A stretch of 64,000 nucleotides of DNA from Moniliella sp. 'wahieum'. Its lineage: Eukaryota > Basidiomycota > Moniliellomycetes > Moniliellales > Moniliellaceae. The stretch spans positions 620,001-684,000 of the forward strand of contig RSEE01000011.1 in assembly GCA_003971905.1 (NCBI GenBank), given 5' to 3'. The notes under the pieces were generated by a model. It made no database searches. It saw only the letters and a list, made by a program, of their open reading frames with translations, and had not been told where the DNA came from. The translations under genes and the position numbers were made by a program. Positions within the stretch are counted from its first letter, which is position 1. Every line of letters begins with the position of its first letter. Shown here piece after piece: positions 34,395 through 46,129 of the stretch.

Positions 34395-36155
34395 TCACAA
34401 CTTGGCGGCCGTCGGAGTCGAGTTATTGCCAGTAAGAATGTCCTGACTCAAAGCGAGGAGCAAGTGTTTCGTCTCATCCATCCACTCCTGCGCGTGGCGC
34501 TGTTCATACCATTGGAAATGGTAAGTTGAAGCTCAAGTTGACCGCGAATGGTCCAGACGTGTAAGAGAGAGTGACCCGATGTCATGCGGATGTTAACACC
34601 CAGGTCAGTGGTCGACATCCGCACCGCACCATCTTCCAACACAGTGGGGAGGGGTGCAGCTTTGCCCTTATCCAGTGGCCCAGGGAGGAGACATAGATTG
34701 CGCCCGACCCATAGGCTGGCAGTCGGGCCGGGTTGAAGGGGACCACGTGTCTTCGTACATTTTCTGTGCCAGCTTCAACCCCCAAAGCGGAACGGGGCGA
34801 TGGGGGGCCAAGTCGGCCCATTGGCGCTTGTACACGTCGCGGGCCAATTGCAGCACATCGGTCCCATGGTTGGGAGCATGGAGAATCTGGACCGAGTTAC
34901 CAAAGAAGGGCACGGCAGCTTCGGGGTCGGTGAGACGGTGCTCGGACAGCCAGCGGCGTCGATTGATGACATTCAGGAATACGTGGCGCCGCTCTTCCTC
35001 CGAGGGTGGGGAGAACTTCTTGAGAGTATGCATCGCGCATGCAATGATGAACGGTGTGACGCTCAGCCCCGCTTTCTTGGCGGCCTGGATTATATTCTTG
35101 GTTTCAGGCTGGGCTAGACGGATATTGGCTTTCTTGCTCGAACCGCTCGATACGGCGGCCCAATTGGGACCGTGGCGTAGGGGAGGTTGAAATGGGGCTC
35201 ATCCACCTTAGCCATGTGAGCCGTGATATCGGCGTTGGCATCAGCCACCTGATCCGAGGTGAAGGCGCCCATATCGTCGTGCACTGCTTGCTCCGTAGGG
35301 ATGGGGAGACGCCGCACTTCCTGCCCCCATTGGCGGCTTGGCAGCTTGTTCTGAAGCGCATCCGAAAGTGCATGCTGGAACGCTCTAAACACGGTGCATA
35401 TACCCTGGATATCGTAGGCAGCGTGGCGGCAGTGCATCCCAACTGAGAAACCACCGTCCTCTTTGGGAGCATAGTGAAATGCGCCGAGTACTTGTGACTG
35501 TACCGCTCACTCAGCTCCACATCAAGCACCTCTGAACCGCTTCGGTCCCACCGCTGGGGAGGTAGACAAAGGTATCCTTCAGCCATTCCGTTTGGTTCGA
35601 TGGTGCGCTGTAATCTGGGTAGAACCAAATACCATTCTCATAATTGCCCTGTAGGCAAATGTGTCAGTTACTGTATGATTCGGATTTGGTGTGGCAAGGG
35701 CGAAAAGGTTATGGAAGGAAAGTAGGAAGGACATACATGTTTCTCTACGCCTGATGGGATGACGGAAAAGAGTGTCCGTCCAAGCCGCTTGCCAGCGTTT
35801 TGGGCGAAACAGACTGATTGACGGTAATGTCGAAGCGGATGCCGAAGTCTAGACAGCCATCCTCCACTTCACTTTGCATGAACTGGGTCGTTTCCGGGCG
35901 TGGAGACGGGAGCGCAACCAACCTCCCACGGTAGGATCGGCAACCCAAATGGGATGAGGGTCGGAGCTATTGACAGGGCTCGCTTCATCACCAGAGGCGT
36001 GGGCGGGGGCTGGACCGAACCAATTCTCCGTGGGGCGACAGGACGACAACCGGCACTGGAAGTGGACACCATCCGCACCAACGACTGCGCCAGCGGGCAA
36101 CAGGCATGGTAGGAAGCGTACGGAGTCCCATACGAGTACCACGCTGGAGAGCCAT
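34395..36155 (-). CDS. HxxxD acyltransferase (condensation-fold), PTS1 AKL
   Basis: The minus-strand frames read WYYENGIWFYPDYSAP and DTFVYLP, a CRHAAYDIQGICTVFRAF block whose HAAYD is the HxxxD catalytic motif, and LPSRQWGQEVRRLPIPTEQ. Later blocks are VDEPHFNLPYATVPIGPPY, TLKKFSPPSEEERRH, VFLNVINRRRWL, LARDVYKRQWADLAPH, and VRMSTTDLGVNIRM near the C-terminus. This is the architecture of CoA-dependent acyltransferases such as trichothecene 15-O-acetyltransferase and the glycolipid acyltransferases of smut fungi. It ends TPTAAKL before TGA at 34395, a plausible PTS1 peroxisomal signal. An intron lies at 35649-35736 (GTATGT..TACAG). The N-terminal exon and start are uncertain. Several frame changes occur. 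Confidence 0.6.
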
Positions 36156-37069
36156 GGTTGGAAGACGGATAAGAGGTAAGGGAAAGGATACAAGCTGGGG
36201 GAGGAGGGAGACAAAGGCAAATATATATGTGTGTAGTGCTGCATACAGGACGCGCACCGACATCATTTTCCCTGTCCACACAGGGTGGGTGATGATCGAT
36301 GACGCGTGACGAGATGATGACTCCCACGCGGCGAGTAGAATTCGGTTTGGTGACCTGTTCAGCAATCCGATGTGCAGGGGCGGAGCGCGCGGGGGTTTGG
36401 GTGAGTGTGGCGGACACTGGGGGCATTGAAGGCCAAGCAGAGTCGGTGAGCAGATGGATCCAAGGCCACATCAGGTGGTCATATCGATTGCTCACCGCTT
36501 CTGCCTTCTCCCCCGATGAAGAGGTATCAATGGATCGAGGGTGGATGCAGGCATTACCTAATCCACACCCCGACCCGGCCGATAAATCAAACCGTATAAG
36601 CCGCTGCCTTCAATTTCTATCTTGCTTAGGGCCGCCCAAAACGCCACAAACTGCCCTGCTGCCACCTTCCTCCATCCTCCTTCCTCCGCCTCCAGGGCGT
36701 AAGCACCTCTTTGAAGCTCGCATGTCAACCACTCGCTATTGCTAGAATGCCGCTGTTGGCGGTACCATAAACGCTGCTGATGCGCTGTGGTGCAGACTTC
36801 TGATTAGCTGTTCGATATACTCACCTCAACACCCTCAGTGACCTGCCACAATCTGCCACTCCTATCCGATAGACACATCTAATACCGGGGCTCGCAATCT
36901 CTCCACTTGAGCGCTGAGCGATGGTCGAGATGACCAAATCGATCATAGCCCTCTGAGGCTCAACCGCTCAGAGCAACTCATCCAACAGACCCACACCATC
37001 TATATGCACGGACCTTCCTATGTGGAGTTGCTTTAGTACTCTGCAACAGCTTCAAGACATTGATTAGTA
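36156..37069. other. Intergenic stretch
   Basis: A 148-codon plus-strand frame (36299-36745) has no domain and I do not call it. The rest shows no structure until the inverted-repeat arm begins near 37070. Confidence 0.35.
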
Positions 37070-38350
37070 TCGGACGAAGACAAGAGTCAAGCAAGTCGGA
37101 ACAGACAACGGGGTGGCGCAGCCCGCGCAAGGGGCGAATCACCCGAACCAGAGAGCCTCACCGATCCATTGGAGAAAGTGCAGGTGAACCCTAGCACTAC
37201 CCTCTAGCACACATAAATCAATCAGGGGTTATATAAAACTCGTGGCCCTCGTATATACGTTTTGAAAATAAGACTCGACGAAGCACACTCACGCGCTCAC
37301 ACCATATCAACTCGGCTGCGTAGAGGGTGCGCAGATGGTTAAGTACAAGGTTCAGCGCATACGATGTTCGGCAGGATGGGCACAATGTGGATACGAAGCA
37401 TCGGGGTTTGGGGATCCGTTGCGGCCAAGTCCGGCTGCGACGGATGGCCGTAGCCACCTTTGGAAACATTTTCTCTCCGTCGGCTCTCTCTTACCAGAGA
37501 GTATAGTACACCAAAGTGGCCCAATTGGCATCTGTTTCGATCGATGAGAAGGCTCTGTGAAACGCGGGGCTCTATATCCGCAAAAAGGGCGGAAAACCCT
37601 TCTAGATGTGTGGTGGTGTGGTTCTTCGGCCTACTCTCTATTCATTTACAGGTTGAGGGATAGCTGATTAATGAAGTAATCATAGTATGTACCACAGAGA
37701 TGCGGAAACTCTCCTAGAATCCACGATGAGTTGAAACGCGCTGTGTGTGCGCGCCAACCGCTAATATAATCAGGCAGGTCGCAGGATACCCGATGCATTT
37801 TTGGAATCCCCCCATACCTGCAAACCCACCTCTCTGATCCTCTCTGTTATACCGCCTCATCAACTTCGATGCTCGACCGCCTTCCCTTTGAATCCTTCTG
37901 GAAATCGCAGCCAGCGGCCACATCGCCCCTCGTGACCTCATCCACCTGTCGTGGACTTGCCATGGTGTGAACAACTCCCTCCTGCATCCCCAAGCACCGC
38001 CCTACTCTCATGCTATTGGAGACGGCATGTATAAATCCACTCAGTGTCGGATCCGCTAACTCTCCGTGCTCTTCCCAGGCCTCCATGCGACTTTGCAGGA
38101 CGAAAATCTGTGGCATCATGCCGCGGTTCCTCTTCTCCGTCTTCCATCCTTGGCCACCACTCTCCCTCAGGCCGCCTACTATGCTGGTTTCGAGGTCGCG
38201 CCGCGCACGTGGCAGGGATTACTCGTTTCCTGTGAGCTGCTAGAGGAAGAGTTTGGGTGGACCATGACGGGCACCTCTCTACTCCCCAAGCAGTCCCCTT
38301 CTCCCTGCGGACGGCTAGGCATCCATTCTTTTTGCGACGACGCGATCGGC
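37070..38350. repeat. Inverted-repeat arm (right)
   Basis: This is nearly the reverse complement of 18650-20095. It contains the upstream flank and 5' half of F-box copy 3. Differences are scattered single bases and small indels, for example a missing C in the F-box codons (copy 1 GACATCC, here GAATCC). Confidence 0.7.
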
Positions 38351-40053
38351 AAATAGAACCCCATCCATCTCCAGGTCCGCGTCTTTCCACGGTTCTCCCT
38401 CAGGTCCAGTGCGATGCGTCGGCTGGCCTGTGTGCCCTGGCCCGGTTGCCAATGCCCACGTTTGTCCCGGAAAAAACCGTTATGCATCGGCGCCGGATTC
38501 AAGAATTTGACGATCCCCGATTTCAGGAGAGGGGAACATGGTTGTCTTGAAAGATTCGTTTGTATGCTCACCCTCACCGGTCCTCTGGTCCTGCCCGACG
38601 CCCGAAGGAGAAGTCTTTGATGGAGCGATGGTACTACCTACGGCTGGCTGTTGCTCCGGTGGATCGTCATAATTGCTCCCAGGATGCCGTTTGGCGACTT
38701 TCATCAGAACCTCGGGCATCGGGTGGTGGTGTATCGACCAAGGGAATGCGTCTATGGGGGCGTACGTACGCTCTTGAAAGACAGAAATGGGACAAAGCCT
38801 ATGAAGGGCTGCACTTCTTATTACGCGGCTGTCGTTCAATACCCTTACTTGTTAATCTTGTGCGTGAATCCCAAAATCCTATAATGAGAAGTGTGTGTAC
38901 ACAAGATGTATCTGACCGTGTGGGCAATCGACGGGGCCCTTCTCTTCAGGAGTCACCAAAATGAAGAAGACCTCGTGGCTGAACTCACCACATTCAATTT
39001 CCTGACCCAAGAGAGTAGGACTAAAGTGGCGCTGAAACTCGTCGAGGCTAATATGATTCCGCTTTCATTTCATTCCCACCTCAGCATTGATCGACAGTGG
39101 GCCTACCTTTGGCAGAGCCATGCGGGCTGGGCAGTATTCAATCGTGCTACCGGCACCCCCTTTTCAGCTTTGCTCAGCTCATGTCCGCCTCATCTACAGT
39201 CAAGATGCGCTGCTCATATTTTACCGTCCAAGGTCCGGCCACCCCTCACGGCCGCTCATTTTTGTTGCAGAGTGCACCGACAACAGACTCGGACAACTTG
39301 GTCATGTCTTTACCTCTGTTGTGTTTTACTGCCTGGCCCTCATCCGATTCCTGGACCTTTCTTTTGGCTTTGGACACAGAGGGCCACCAGTGCCAGCTGC
39401 GTCTAGTGCTGATCAAAAACTATCTCTCCATTTTAGATCCCCACTCCCTCCGCAGTCTCGAGCCCTTCATGGCGGTCATTGATATCGGCCCCCCACTGCA
39501 TCCTGAAAGGGAGGGCCACTACTATTGGAATTGGAGGAGGGTCAGAAAGGAAAAATCTGATCTCCTCATTGACGATGGCCGAGCCCTCCTACCTGTCTTG
39601 GTTCCTCACCGGCACGTGCAAGTGACCCAGGACCGAACGGACCGCGTGATTGGCCAGTCTAAATTGTTCGGTCGATCTTCCCTGTGGCACCGTAAGCCTC
39701 GGCTAACAACCCAATGTGTTGGATCGATGCAGATGGCGTTGCTTGATTGGAAGCATGCGTCGCGTCCGGACGAGATTCGCGTCACTGACCTTCCTCTGCC
39801 TGCTGTGAGGGTGGACGCTTCTTCGGAGCCAACAGTGTTGGGCACCAACTTTTCTGTTGAGGGTCCGGCTCCGGAGGGGGCCAAGTGGCTGAGCACCATG
39901 CACTGTCTAACCCAATTTCTTTCCTCCTCCAGCATTCTCACATCGACTAGTGCCACCGTTGCATGCACCTCCTTTAGTCGTGAGCTGCAAGGTTTTATAC
40001 AACATGTACGTACTCCTTTTCAGCAAGCGACCGGCGCGTGTCAATGTGGTTAA
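37869..40053 (+). CDS. F-box family protein, copy 3 (inverted)
   Basis: This is the same family as copies 1, 2 and 4 but on the plus strand. It starts MLDRLPFE, then a one-base deletion breaks the F-box before LVTSSTCRGLAMV-type out-of-frame sequence. In frame, HIAPRDLIHLSWTCHG can be followed. Downstream are LHATLQDENLWHHAAVPLL, FEVAPRTWQGLLVSCELLEE, a FGWTMTGTSLL block, LSIDRQWAYLWQSHAGWAV, MAVIDIGPPLHPEREG, LLIDDGRALLPVLVP and DWKHASRPDEIRVTDLPLP. The end is VRTPFQQATGACQCG before TAA, a Cys-x-Cys-Gly ending shared with copy 4. About 600-650 residues. The long open frame 39097-40053 covers the C-terminal third. Confidence 0.7.
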
Positions 40054-41636
40054 CCCCGAGTGTCTATAGTATGGGACGAAGGAGAAGGCACGGATGAACA
40101 CCTTCCTAAAAATACACCCGGCAGGACGCTGATGGGGCTGGCAATGGACTGGGCAAGGAAGCTAACCAGCCCTATGTGTTGCACTGGGACTGGGGCACAC
40201 GGGCACGCGAGTGGCTGTGGGCCCATTAAGAGTGTTGTGATGGATGAGCTGCGATGGCCTTTGAGGGGGGTCGCAATCGCTCTGGCCTTTTTATTTCGGA
40301 ACGATCCGGTTATCACGCACGACCCGGAGCTCCTCATCATGCCATCCAAACACATGTGCCACTGCCTCTGGACAATTTATCCATTACTGCGGACACCTTC
40401 CGCGAATGGCCAGGAGCTATCCCTCCGGGTTTAACGGCCCGCAGCTTCAAGTTCCTAACTTCTGTTACGCCCAATCCTGGCTGACCCCTTCATCCGCTTC
40501 ATTTTGCTGTGTCCGACTTTGTGCGGCGCCGTTGAAAGCAAACAATGTGCTGCTGCGTACTATACTGTTGTCTTTACCTCAGTCTGGAATAAGCGCTAAG
40601 CCCTTACATCCTGTATATACCTATCCTAAGGCGGCCTGATCGATCGACCAGCTTGACATCTGTATATAAGCAGCCCTATGTAAGGCTTGCTCGCTGTGTG
40701 TGGTTAGCTGTTGCTTACCAACACTGCCACCAACCTCTCTCCTACTCTGGTCAGCACTTTACCCACACCCTTTTACCTCTCCCTTGCCTCCTTCATTCTT
40801 TTATACGTTTACGAATTTACGGCTAACATCGGTTACACTTACACTGCAAAAGCTGGGGTTATACTTCAGGTAACGCTTGCTCCTCTTCAGATAGTTGCTA
40901 GCGCCAACCCCGCTTAATAAGGAACCAGGGGAGAATCGTCACAGGAGATCAGGACCCTCTGGTTTTAATGCTCCATCCGATGGACCTGTCGTGTCTTTTG
41001 CCGGCGAAGTTATCTTGGTTCCTGTTGGCATTGAAAGCACACCTACTACCGGTCACTCAACTATCTAGGAAACCGTATCAAAGAACGCGCACAGAGCCTG
41101 TCTACTTTTTGGAGAGCAACAGTGGTGATATGATGGAGTCACCGGGACCTGGGTTTCTATTGACGCTGAGCGCTGACAGTCCAACTTGAAACGCGACTTA
41201 ATCGCTCCCCAGGATGTAACCTGTTTGGCGTATCATTGTTGTTATTCCTGCCTGTGCAATCAGTTGCGTATCGGGGGAATCATCATTCTCGCGACGCGTT
41301 TTATACTCGCGCGCTTCCGTAAACGGGCTAAGAGCACGCGGCTGGACGAGTAGTTGAGTTGACAAATAGAAACATTGCGCGTCAAATATTCGTTTCAAAA
41401 TGGTGGATTAGGGTTGGTCGCCCTTTTTTGGTCCGGCGCAATAAAACATCTGCGCATGGGGGAGCGAGCACCACACCGATGTCTTGCTGCGGCCGTGAAG
41501 GCCAATTTGGGACAGGGGCAGTGCCTTGTTCTGAGCGCAGGCGTGCGCTCGCTTGGCCAGATGCCAGTTGTCTGCTCTCGCAAGCCCGACTTGGCGGTTT
41601 GCTGTCCACCACACCAAGCGATCTGAGGTGAGTCCC
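40054..41636. other. 3' flank of copy 3, then intergenic
   Basis: 40100-40360 matches the conserved 3' flank of the other F-box copies (TGTGAHGHASG reading). Nothing is recognised from about 40440 to the 5' UTR of the ubiquitin-eL40 gene. Confidence 0.4.
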
Positions 41637-41864
41637 AACTTGAGTCGGCTCTGGGCCAGATGAGAGGCAATTGCGTCTTTGGCTATGTGGATCCAGGATG
41701 GGTGTGCGGCTACTCTTGTCCTGAACCCTCTACTTCGGTGGTCAAGGGTTGTCCCAGCCAAGGGCGGTGACTTGGGTTCCCTTCTCGCCACATCTTCTTG
41801 CCGCATGTTGGGATCTTGATGTACTGACGCGCTGTCCTCTCCTTTTCATTCCAGGTCTTTCGAG

Positions 41865-42330
41865 ATGCAGATCTTCGTCAACTCTGTTCGGGGCAACACC
41901 CTGACCCTGGCTGTGGCTCCTGAGGCTACCGTCGAGTCGGTCAAGGCTCTCAACTTTGCGCGTGACGGCATCCCTGCCGCCGAGCAGCGCCTGCTCTACG
42001 CTGGCAAGCAGCTCGCCGATGGCCGCACCCTTGCCGACTACGGCATCCAGAAGGACTCAACGTTGCACATGTCGCTGAGGTGTTTGATCCCAACCCTCAA
42101 GGGGCGCAGCGATCTGCTCGTCTGAAGTGTACTGACGTACTTCGCGTTATATGTCTTTAGCCTTCTCGGTGGTATCATTGAGCCCTCGCTCAAGGTGCTC
42201 GCCTCGAAGACCAACGTTGAAAAGCAGATCTGCCGCAAGTGCTACGCTCGTCTTCCTCCCCGTGCGACCAACTGCGGAAGCGCAAGTGTGGCCATTCGTC
42301 GCAGCTGCGCAAGAAGAAGGTCCTGAAGTA
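41865..42330 (+). CDS. Divergent ubiquitin-ribosomal protein eL40 fusion
   Basis: An N-terminal ubiquitin fold fused to the 60S ribosomal protein eL40. Exon 1 gives the ubiquitin part ([19 protein letters not shown] to STLHMSL). An intron at 42080-42160 (GTGTTT..TTTAG, branch TACTGAC) joins it to [18 protein letters not shown]. eL40 follows with the zinc-binding pattern [15 protein letters not shown] and KRKCGH. A single missing C after TGC (about 42286) breaks the frame just before KRKCGH, and the end reads KKVLK. The ubiquitin is unusual: K6N, K11N, K29L, K33R, R72S (codon made by the splice) and R74L, while K27, K48, K63 and GG remain. A likely 5' UTR intron runs 41637-41854 (GTGAGT..CCAG). 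eL40 itself is normal. Confidence 0.9.
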
Positions 42331-43568
42331 AATGCGACCCGCATATCTGTCTGGTCTCTGCCTTTGTCCATTCCCTTGAGATTGGTGCAGGCCGACGTAA
42401 AAGATGGGGCCAATTCGGGGAGGGTATTCTACCCTATCTTGACGTGCTGGGCTTGGGCACTGTCAAGGACAGTCAGCGCCTGCGCTGACGTTGATCATAT
42501 TGCTCTTTCTGGCCTTGTCAAGCCTCCTTTTCATGTCCTATGCAAGCGCTCCCCTAGCGTGTCCTCATGCATGCTTATTAACCCATCGGCAAAGAGAGGC
42601 ATAGTTTTGCCAGGTATAGTTTACGGAGTATTCAAGCTGGCACTCTGTTGGTACGCACCGCGTCTGTGCCTTTTCTGATAGCCCTGCTGCCCCCTTCTTC
42701 ATTTTACCTACTGCTCACAGGATCTAAGGACATCTCGTTACTGACAGGGTGAAAGACTTTGAAACTGTAACCCACAGGTGAGAGGGCGTGATGAGACCTG
42801 AAGTCCTGATGGTGCGAGAGGGGGAGTGCAATCGCACTGGTGTGTAGCGACGCAAGGTCTCTAAGTATCATGCAGACAGCGGATACAGCGGCGAGAGGAG
42901 TATCGAGCATAAGCGGGAGCGAGATACAGGTTGTGGTGAGGCATACTACTACTATACAGGCGTTGCTTAGTAGTACTACAAGAGCAAAAGACACTGGTCT
43001 TCCGAGAAGTAAAGCTATAATTGTGTAGAAGACATTGCCAACTACGTGGCAAAAGGGGGGCGGTAGCGATCTAAGCCAGCCAGCAACCTGCCGACAGAGG
43101 AACAACAAGCGGCCAGTGGCCGCCGCGGCTGCGGAACAAGGAAAACAGAACGGAGAAAACAACGGAACTCCTACTCTATAGGCCTCAGGAGGGACTGAAG
43201 GGAGGTTGGCCAAAACACAGAGCCACCCGCGGTGGCTCAACAGAACGACTTCGCGCTGCTTTACCTGCGGCGAGTGTTCGTATAGAAGTTGATGAGGCGC
43301 GTACTAGAAGAATTTGCGGCTTAGTTATCGACTTACTCCTTTGGGTGCACCATCATCTTGCCGGGCAATTGCGACGCTTTAGTAACTCAATGGGTCATCA
43401 GCCACTCGCGTGCCCGTCTGCCCCAGTCCCAGTGTACCACATATGCCTGGTCGGCTTCTTTGCCCAGTCCATCATCTCTAGGTCCATCGGTGTCCTGAGG
43501 AGCGACTTTCCGGAGGATGGTGTTCAGCCGCGCCTTCTCCTTCGTCCCATACTATAGACACTCGGGGG
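42331..43568. other. Intergenic stretch and 3' flank of F-box copy 4
   Basis: 43340-43560 matches the conserved 3' flank of the other F-box copies (AACTCAATGGGTC, CCCAGTCCCAGTG). I see nothing in 42331-43340; the long open frames there have no domain. Confidence 0.4.
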
Positions 43569-45757
43569 TTAACCACAATTGCACTCAGGTGCCGGTTGGA
43601 AAGGAGTATGACGTACTAGCGATAAAGCTACTTTCAGTGATGCCCTAAAAGAGGTGCATACGACCGTGGCACTGGTCGATGTGAGCAGACTGGCGGAGGG
43701 TTGAAATTGGTTTGTACAGTGCACAGTGCTCAGCCACTTCATCCCCTCCGTGGGCCGACCCGGAAGGGAAGAGTTCGTGTCCGACATTGTTTCCTCAGGC
43801 TCTGACGATGACGCGTCGAACTCGACAGTAGGAAGGGGGAAGTCCACGACGTGAATCTCACCCGGCTGCGACGCATGCTTCCAATCGATCAGAACCATCC
43901 TCAACATTCCAACAACTTGTGTAGACCGAGGGTAGGGCCACAGGGAAAATCTACCGAACGACTTTTTACTGTCCATTCACGCGGTGATTGTGTCCCAGGG
44001 TCAGTTTTACGTGCCAGTTGGGAATCAAAACATGGAGAAGGGCTCGGCCATCGTCGATAACAAGATCGCATTTGAAATCAGCGGCATGCGATCGATCCCA
44101 ATAGGGGGGGCACCCTTTAGGGAGCCGTGACGGAAGGATGTCAATGACTGCCAGCCATGGATGAGGGCTCCGAGAGTGCCGGGTTAATATGGCACGGTAT
44201 TGTTTGACCAGCACTAGACGCACCAAGTGTCGTGGCCTGGAGTAACAGGAAGACCCAGGTATCCGATGAGGACCAGGGAGTAAACCAACACAGAAGTCAT
44301 GTTTGTCCAAATCTGTCAATGTAGGCGCGGGCGTCAGGAACGAGCGACTTTCGTCGTGAGGGGTGGCCGGGCCTTGAAGCGTAAAATAGAACCGGCGCAT
44401 CTTCAATCCGGCTTGGGGCCGACATGAGCTGGGCAAATTGACGATGCACTTGCCATTGCACGTTCGAAAATGATCCACGTACATTCGTCCCAAACATAGC
44501 CCCACTCCCGATCGATGCTGATGTGAATGGCAGGGAAACGCAAACCATGAGCCATATCGCCGAGTTTTAGTGCCACTTCCTCCCTCCTCTCTTGTGTGAG
44601 GAGATTGCACGTGGCAAGTTCAACCTGGCCGTCGGCAGTTGGGGGATAACTCCTGATGAGATTCACCCCGATCACCCACAGGTCAGGTACAAGCTGTGCG
44701 CACGATTCTCAATTTAGGATGAGGATTCACGCACAAAGTAAACAAGTAAGGGTATTGAACGACAGCCGCGAAATGTTCCTTGAGGTACAGCACGTCATAG
44801 GCGTTGTCCCATTCGTGACACTCATGGGCTTGAAAGCCTCCAGAGGGGACTGCCCTTGCTCGATATACCGCCACGCGATGGTGGTGGTACTGGAGGGCTT
44901 CATCACGCGGTAACGTCGTGGGGGCAATTCGACGAACCACCGGAGCAAAAGCCAGCCCTCTTCCAGCACCATCGCACCGTCAAAGATTTCGCCTTCCATC
45001 ACCCGACAGGTCCATAGGACTTCGGATGATGAACATCCAAACACACCCTTCATGACAACCATGTTCTCCCTCTGCTGAAATCGGCGATCGTCAAATTCTT
45101 TAATATGATTCCGGCGCATCCGGTGCACAACCGTTGTTGGGGCATGCGTGTAGATGGGCAACTGGGCCCACACGGACAGGCCAAACGACAGATCACACTG
45201 CGCACTAGCAAGAGCCGTGCCAAGACGGGGACCTGGAGATGTATCGGTTTCTGTTTTCGGAGCGCGTCGTCGCCAAAAGAATGGACGTCTAACCTTCCGT
45301 AGGAGAGAGGATGAGGACTCCTCATCAGTAAGCAGTAGAGAGGTCCCAGTCATGGTCCACCCGAGCCGTTCCTCTAACAACTCACAGGCAACGAGCAGTC
45401 CCTGCCACGTGCGCGGCACCACCTCGAAACCCGCGCACTGGGTGGCCTGGGGGAGAGTGGTGGCCAAGGACGGAAGGTGGAGAAGAGGTAGAGCGGCATA
45501 ACGCCACAGATTTTCGTCCTGCACAGTAGCATGGAGATCTGCGAAGAGCACACATAGAGTCAGCGGATCCGACACTTCCGCCCAGATTTTACAGATGCCG
45601 TCCCCTACATAGCAGAGTAGGGTGATGCAGTTGGGGATGCAAACGGGGAGCTGTGCGCACCATGGCAAGTCCACGACAGGTGGATAAGGTCACGAGGAGA
45701 GATGTGGCCGCTGCCTGCGATATGAAGAAGGATCTCAAAGGGCAGGCGGTCGAGCAT
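43569..45757 (-). CDS. F-box family protein, copy 4
   Basis: The most diverged and apparently most intact member. It starts MLDRLPFEILLHIAGSGHI, then SPRDLIHLSWTCHG, the F-box. After an intron come LHATVQDENLWRYAALPLL, FEVVPRTWQGLLVACELLEE, LGWTMTGTSLLLTDEESS, GEIFDGAMVLEEGWLLLRW and YIEQGQSPLEAFKPMSVT. Further exons give QVELATCNLLTQERREEVA, SIDREWGYVWDECTWIIFE, MRRFYFTLQGPATPHD, WLAVIDILPSRLPKG, LVIDDGRALLHVLIPNW and VLIDWKHASQPGEIHVVDF, ending ECNCG before the stop. A long uninterrupted frame (44727-45674) covers the first third. The substrate-binding part is unrecognised. The role as an SCF adaptor is inferred from the F-box alone. Confidence 0.72.
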
Positions 45758-46129
45758 GGATATGATGGTAGTATACTTAGTAGCGGAGAGGATCAGATGA
45801 TGTGGGTTTGCAGGGATTGGGGGGATTCCGAACGCATCCTGATATATATACCGCGACTGTGTCTGGCGCACACGGCTGTAATTCCCTGGTTTCACCGCCT
45901 CGTGATTTCTAGGTGAGTCCGGCTATAGGGTATATCTGTGGTATATCTCTATATACTGCGATCGGCTATATCCCTGAACCTGTAATGAATAGGGGAGAGA
46001 CCGAACAACCACACCACAGCTGTGGAGGGTTTCTCCACCCTTTTTGTTAAAGCCGCGATGTGTTGGTTAGTATAACCTCTCTGGGTTTCTGTTTCGTTCT
46101 CCTTCTGCGGTTGATTCCGGCCCTGGCCT

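Noticed and set aside
36299..36745. 148-codon plus-strand open frame upstream of the inverted-repeat arm
   Set aside because: Proline-rich low-complexity end, no domain, and it lies opposite the probable promoter of the acyltransferase gene.
41408..41806. 132-codon minus-strand open frame opposite the eL40 leader
   Set aside because: No domain; overlaps the probable 5' UTR and leader intron of the eL40 gene.
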